Origin: Arthrobacter sp. Soil782 | Lineage (GTDB): Bacteria; Actinomycetota; Actinomycetes; Actinomycetales; Micrococcaceae | DNA length: 64,000 bases | Reading direction: 5' to 3' | Assembly (NCBI RefSeq): GCF_001428435.1 | Contig: NZ_LMSO01000001.1 | Location: 124,001-188,000, forward strand | Part shown: one piece after another, positions 59,962-64,000 of the stretch | Position numbering within the stretch: position 1 is the first letter of the stretch | Layout of the letters: every line of letters begins with the position of its first letter | The notes under the pieces: model-generated | The model's database searches: none | Told to the model about the DNA's origin: nothing | Seen by the model: the letters and a program-made list of their open reading frames with translations, nothing else | Made by a program: the position numbers and the translations under genes

Positions 59962-61698
59962 ATGACGAGTTCACTCGCGACCGAAGCAGCCCCTGAAGCC
60001 GGGCGAAAGCCGCGCGCGGCCAGGCCCGCGGCCAAGCCTCACGGCCAGTGGAAGGTTGACGGCACCACGCCCCTGAACCCCAATGAAACCTGGAAGCAGG
60101 AGGACAACGGGCTCAACGTCCGCGAGCGGATCGAGCAGATCTACGCGAAGGACGGCTTCGACTCCATCGACGGGACGGACCTTCACGGACGCTTCCGCTG
60201 GTGGGGCCTCTACACGCAACGCCGACAGGGTATCGACGGCGGCAAGACGGCCACGCTCGAACCGCACGAACTCGAAGACAAGTACTTCATGCTGCGTGTG
60301 CGCATTGACGGCGGCGCGCTCAGCACCCACCAGCTGCGGGTCATCGGAGGTATTTCCACCGAGTTCGCCCGCGACTCCGCTGACATCACGGACCGGCAGA
60401 ACATCCAGCTGCACTGGATCCGGGTCGAAGACGTCCCGGAAATCTGGAACCGCCTTGAGTCCGTCGGTCTCTCCACGACCGAGGCCTGCGGCGACGTTCC
60501 CCGCGTGATCCTCGGTTCTCCCGTGGCGGGCATCGCGAAGGACGAAATCCTCGACCCGACGCCGCTGATCCGCGAACTGAGCGACCGGTTCATCGGCGAC
60601 CCTGAACTGGCGAACCTCCCGCGCAAGTACAAAACCGCGATCACCGGCCACCCCAGCCAGGATGTGGTGCATGAGATCAACGACTTCGCCCTGGTGGGCG
60701 TGGTCCACCCAGAGCTCGGCGCCGGATACGACCTCTGGGTGGGCGGCGGGCTCTCCACCAACGCGCGGCTTGCCGAGCGGCTGGGCGTGTTCGTCACGCC
60801 CGAGGTCGCCGCCGAGGTCTGGCTTGGCGTGACCAGCATCTTCCGCGACTACGGCTACCGCCGCATGCGCACCAAGGCCCGCCTCAAGTTCCTCCTTAAT
60901 GACTGGGGCACCGAGAAATTCCGGCAGGTCCTTCAGGACGAGTACCTCGGCTTCGAGCTGCCGGACGGCCCCGCGGCTCCCAAGCCCGATACTCCGGGGG
61001 ATCACGTCGGCGTCCACGAGCAGAAGGACGGCAAGTTCTTCATCGGCGTGACGCCGACGGTCGGCCGGGTCTCCGGAACCACCCTGACCTCACTCGCCGA
61101 CACCCTCGAAGCACACGGCTCCACCCGGCTGCGCACCACCCCGCACCAGAAACTCGTGGTCCTTGACGTCGCGAAAGACCAGGTGGAACCGCTCATCTCG
61201 AAGCTGGACGCGCTGGGCCTCTCCGCCCGGCCGTCACTGTTCCGCCGCTCCACTATCGCTTGCACCGGCATCGAGTTCTGCAAGCTCGCCATCGTGGAAA
61301 CCAAGGTCACCGCGGCTACCGCCATCGCGGAACTTGAACGCCGGCTTTCCGACCTCGTTGACAGCGGCACGCTCATCCAACCGATCGCGCTGAACATCAA
61401 CGGCTGCCCTAACTCCTGCGCCCGCATCCAGACCGCGGACATCGGGCTCAAGGGCATGATGCTCCCAACGCCCGACGGCGACCCTACGCCCGGTTTCCAG
61501 GTGCACCTCGGAGGCGGGCTGGCTGATTCCAACCGCGCTGAAGCCGGGCTGGGCCGAACCATCCGTGGCTTGAAGGTCACCGTCGAAAACCTGCCCGACT
61601 ACGTCGAACGCGTGGTCCGCCGCTATGTCGAGGGACGCCAGGAGAACGAGACCTTCGCCCAGTGGGCGCACCGTGTCGAGGAAGGAGAGCTGCAGTGA
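59962..61698 (+). CDS. sir: assimilatory ferredoxin sulfite reductase
   Basis: 578 residues of the siroheme/[4Fe-4S] family. The cluster ligands are C434 and C440 in ACTGIEFCK and C482, C486 in NGCPNSCAR. It reduces sulfite to sulfide. The start MTSSLATEA is preferred over an upstream ATG that lies within the promoter region. It is the first of a run of cysteine genes sir-cysH-cysD-cysN, each overlapping the next by 1-4 bases. A nitrite reductase is the main alternative; the neighbours argue for sulfite. Confidence 0.9.
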   Translation: MTSSLATEAAPEAGRKPRAARPAAKPHGQWKVDGTTPLNPNETWKQEDNGLNVRERIEQIYAKDGFDSIDGTDLHGRFRWWGLYTQRRQGIDGGKTATLEPHELEDKYFMLRVRIDGGALSTHQLRVIGGISTEFARDSADITDRQNIQLHWIRVEDVPEIWNRLESVGLSTTEACGDVPRVILGSPVAGIAKDEILDPTPLIRELSDRFIGDPELANLPRKYKTAITGHPSQDVVHEINDFALVGVVHPELGAGYDLWVGGGLSTNARLAERLGVFVTPEVAAEVWLGVTSIFRDYGYRRMRTKARLKFLLNDWGTEKFRQVLQDEYLGFELPDGPAAPKPDTPGDHVGVHEQKDGKFFIGVTPTVGRVSGTTLTSLADTLEAHGSTRLRTTPHQKLVVLDVAKDQVEPLISKLDALGLSARPSLFRRSTIACTGIEFCKLAIVETKVTAATAIAELERRLSDLVDSGTLIQPIALNINGCPNSCARIQTADIGLKGMMLPTPDGDPTPGFQVHLGGGLADSNRAEAGLGRTIRGLKVTVENLPDYVERVVRRYVEGRQENETFAQWAHRVEEGELQ

Positions 61699-62441
61699 AC
61701 CTGTCATCCGAAAGCGTTTCTCTAGCTGCCACTACGCAGGCCCGCCGCCCCGAAGCCGAGTTGAAGGCGCTCGCTGCCATGGGCGCCGAGGAGCTTGGCT
61801 GGGACTCGTCCGCTGAGCAGGTCATCGCCTGGGTAGCCCGGAACTTCGACCTGTCCCAGGCCTCCGTCGCCTGCTCCATGGCCGACGCCGTCCTCCCGCA
61901 CCTGGTCTCGCAGCAGTTCCCCGGCATCGACGTGCTCTTCCTCGACACCGGCTACCACTTCACCGAAACGCGCATCACCCGGGACGAAGTCGCCGATCAG
62001 CTCAAGGTCACGATCGTCGATGTCCTGCCCGAGCAGACCGTCGCCGAACAGGACGCCGCCTACGGGCAAGACCTGTTCAGCCGGGATCCCGCCCAGTGCT
62101 GCGCCCTGCGCAAAATGGACCCCCTCAAGAAGGCACTCGCCAACTATGAGGTCTGGTTCACCGGCGTCCGTCGCGACGAGGCACCCACTCGGACCAACAC
62201 GCCGCTCGTTACCTGGGACCACGTCCACAACCTGGTCAAGATCAACCCGCTCGCGGCCTGGACGTTCGACGAGCTCCTCGACTACGCCGGCGAACACCAG
62301 GTGCCCGTGAACATGCTCCTATCCAATGGCTACCCATCGATCGGCTGCAAGCCCTGTACCCGACCGGTGGCCCCAGGAGAAGACCCGAGAGCCGGTCGTT
62401 GGGCCGGCCTAGCGAAGACAGAGTGCGGAATCCACCAATGA
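61695..62441 (+). CDS. cysH: phosphoadenylyl/adenylyl-sulfate reductase
   Basis: 248 residues. The reductase has C135-C136 (QCCALRK) and C218-x2-C221 (GCKPCTR), the four Cys of the iron-sulfur APS-reductase type, plus the C-terminal ECGIH with the catalytic Cys. This suggests the APS rather than PAPS-only enzyme. GTG start overlaps the sir stop. It supplies sulfite. Confidence 0.92.
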   Translation: MNLSSESVSLAATTQARRPEAELKALAAMGAEELGWDSSAEQVIAWVARNFDLSQASVACSMADAVLPHLVSQQFPGIDVLFLDTGYHFTETRITRDEVADQLKVTIVDVLPEQTVAEQDAAYGQDLFSRDPAQCCALRKMDPLKKALANYEVWFTGVRRDEAPTRTNTPLVTWDHVHNLVKINPLAAWTFDELLDYAGEHQVPVNMLLSNGYPSIGCKPCTRPVAPGEDPRAGRWAGLAKTECGIHQ

Positions 62442-63373
62442 GCATTTCAATCAGCGAAGACGCGATCGTGAAGACGGCGAAGCGGCTCAGCTCCCTCGAC
62501 GCCCTCGAATCCGAAGCTATTCACATTATTCGGGAGGTTGTCGCCGAGTTTGAACGGCCTGCTCTGCTGTTCTCCGGCGGCAAGGACTCCGTGGTCATGC
62601 TGCACCTTGCCACCAAGGCGTTCTGGCCCGGCAGGGTTCCGTTTCCGGTGCTGCACGTCGATACCGGCCACAACTTTCCCGAGGTTCTCGAGTTCCGGGA
62701 CCGCACGGTTGAGCGGCTCGGGATCCGCCTCGTGGTTGGGTCCGTCCAGGAGTACATCGACCGCGGCGAGCTGAACGAACGAGCTGACGGAACCCGGAAT
62801 CCGCTGCAGACCGTCCCGCTGCTCGACACCATCAATGCCAAGAAGTTTGACGCAGTCTTCGGCGGCGGCCGCCGCGATGAGGACAAGGCCCGCGCCAAAG
62901 AGCGGATCCTGAGCCTCCGCGACGAGTTTGGGCAGTGGGATCCGCGTAACCAGCGGCCGGAGCTGTGGAACCTGTACAACGGCCGGCACACCGTCGGCCA
63001 GCACGTCCGGGCATTCCCCATCAGCAACTGGACTGAACTGGACGTCTGGCGCTACATCGAGCGCGAGAACATCGAACTCCCAGGCCTTTACTATGCCCAC
63101 CAGCGCGAGGTCTTCCGCCGTGACGGCATGTGGCGCGCCGTCGGCGAGGTCTCACAGCCAACCGAAAAGGAGACCGTTGAGACGCGCACGGTCCGCTACC
63201 GCACGGTCGGTGACATGTCCTGCACCGGGGCCGTCGAATCAGATGCGGCGGACGTGTCGGCAGTCGTCAGGGAAGTCGCCCTCAGCACACTCACCGAACG
63301 CGGTGCCACCCGCGCGGACGACCGGATCTCGGAAGCCGCCATGGAAGACCGCAAGAAAGACGGGTACTTCTAA
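62438..63373 (+). CDS. cysD: sulfate adenylyltransferase small subunit
   Basis: 311 residues with the PP-loop motif [16 protein letters not shown] and the core [20 protein letters not shown], ending in [10 protein letters not shown]. It forms with CysN the ATP sulfurylase. It overlaps cysH and cysN. The N-terminal extension is about 10 residues. Confidence 0.95.
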   Translation: MSISISEDAIVKTAKRLSSLDALESEAIHIIREVVAEFERPALLFSGGKDSVVMLHLATKAFWPGRVPFPVLHVDTGHNFPEVLEFRDRTVERLGIRLVVGSVQEYIDRGELNERADGTRNPLQTVPLLDTINAKKFDAVFGGGRRDEDKARAKERILSLRDEFGQWDPRNQRPELWNLYNGRHTVGQHVRAFPISNWTELDVWRYIERENIELPGLYYAHQREVFRRDGMWRAVGEVSQPTEKETVETRTVRYRTVGDMSCTGAVESDAADVSAVVREVALSTLTERGATRADDRISEAAMEDRKKDGYF

Positions 63374-64000
63374 TGAGCACAGCAGTCGAGACAGCACTTG
63401 AGCACTCCACCCTGTTCCGTTTTGCCACCGCCGGTTCCGTCGACGACGGCAAATCAACCCTCGTGGGCCGGCTCCTGCATGACAGCAAGTCGGTCCTGGC
63501 GGACCAGCTCGACGCCGTTGCCCGCACCTCCGCCGAGCGCGGTTTCGGTGGGGAGCGCGGGGGACTGGACCTCGCCCTCCTGACCGACGGCCTGCGTGCC
63601 GAACGGGAGCAGGGCATCACGATCGACGTCGCCTATCGTTACTTCGCCACCGCCAACCGCACCTTCATCCTCGCGGACACCCCGGGGCATGTGCAGTACA
63701 CGAAGAACACGGTGACGGGCGCTTCCACGGCCGACGCCGTCGTCGTACTCATTGACGCACGCAAGGGTGTGCTGGAGCAGACCCGCCGCCACCTCGCGGT
63801 GGCGCGGCTGCTGCGTGTGGCGCACATCATCGTCGCGGTGAACAAGATTGACCTCGTGGACTACAGCGAGGCCGTGTTCCGCGACGTCGAGTTCCAGCTC
63901 AAGCAGGCCGCCCGCGAACTGAAGGTCGATGAACCGGCGATCATCCCGGTCTCCGCCCTTGAGGGCGACAACGTGGTGGACCGCTCGGAGAAGACCCCCT
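63373..64000 (+). CDS. cysN: sulfate adenylyltransferase subunit 1, GTPase (partial, runs off right edge)
   Basis: The first 209 codons only. Translation gives a GTPase domain with the P-loop [20 protein letters not shown] (about 21-40), the G3 motif [15 protein letters not shown] and the G4 NKIDLVD. It overlaps the cysD stop (TAATG). GTP hydrolysis drives sulfate activation by CysD. Whether a CysC kinase domain is fused at the 3' end cannot be seen here. Confidence 0.93.
   Translation, partial: MSTAVETALEHSTLFRFATAGSVDDGKSTLVGRLLHDSKSVLADQLDAVARTSAERGFGGERGGLDLALLTDGLRAEREQGITIDVAYRYFATANRTFILADTPGHVQYTKNTVTGASTADAVVVLIDARKGVLEQTRRHLAVARLLRVAHIIVAVNKIDLVDYSEAVFRDVEFQLKQAARELKVDEPAIIPVSALEGDNVVDRSEKTP

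Overview
The window is high-GC actinobacterial DNA, most like the Micrococcaceae (Arthrobacter and relatives). The indications are GTG and TTG starts, menaquinone as the quinone, a mycobacterial-type GGPP-reductase-like gene beside menG, a branched-chain keto-acid dehydrogenase operon next to an Lrp regulator, and a TetR-controlled phenylacetate locus. No rRNA, complete tRNA or CRISPR array was seen.

Region 1 (1-4.9 kb) is disturbed DNA. It holds a small membrane protein gene, a gene remnant cut by a chimeric ISL3-family relic, a GlxA-type regulator divergent from a small ABM-domain monooxygenase, the 3' end of a tRNA gene, a full-length ISL3-family element whose transposase carries an in-frame TGA, a secreted-protein gene cut by that element, and an IS5-like transposase relic. 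The two ISL3 flanks do not match, which suggests a rearrangement.

Region 2 (4.9-32 kb) has a GDSL/SGNH lipase, a tyrosine phosphatase and a thioesterase, followed by phenylacetate catabolism in two blocks: paaZ/paaR/paaK/paaI and paaABCDE/paaG-like. The blocks are separated by a Ser/Thr kinase with a proline-rich lipoprotein, oligopeptidase B, and a LacI regulator divergent from a secreted pullulanase. Four related palindromes in front of paaZ, paaR/paaK, paaI and paaA look like PaaR operators tying the blocks together. An AbiEi/DUF559-like gene sits inside the first block. From 26.4 to 31.7 kb come a nitroreductase, an epimerase, a methyltransferase, an acetyltransferase and several small unknown, regulator and membrane genes.

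Region 3 (32-41 kb) carries bkdABC (branched-chain keto-acid dehydrogenase E1 alpha, E1 beta, E2) divergent from an Lrp-type regulator. After it come an MBL hydrolase, a dTMP-kinase-like gene, a cupredoxin lipoprotein with a structured leader, a membrane protein, an MFS transporter and a PAP2 phosphatase.

Region 4 (41-57.4 kb) holds dispersed menaquinone genes (menC, menD, menF, menG, a menJ-like reductase and a polyprenyl diphosphate synthase). Among them lie a fibronectin-III surface protein, PhoX, a VanY-like peptidase with FG-GAP repeats and a polar amino-acid ABC transporter. Two copies of a long palindromic repeat lie in gaps bordering menD and the polyprenyl synthase gene.

Region 5 (57.4-64 kb) has HIT and SUKH-like genes, a TRIC/UPF0126 membrane protein, and assimilatory sulfate reduction: a sirohydrochlorin-chelatase-like gene, sulfite reductase, cysH, cysD and the start of cysN, which runs off the right edge. 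Most of the window is ordinary chromosome. The unusual material is the IS/tRNA junction, the palindrome pair, the PaaR operator set, the menD low-complexity insert and a few orphan genes.
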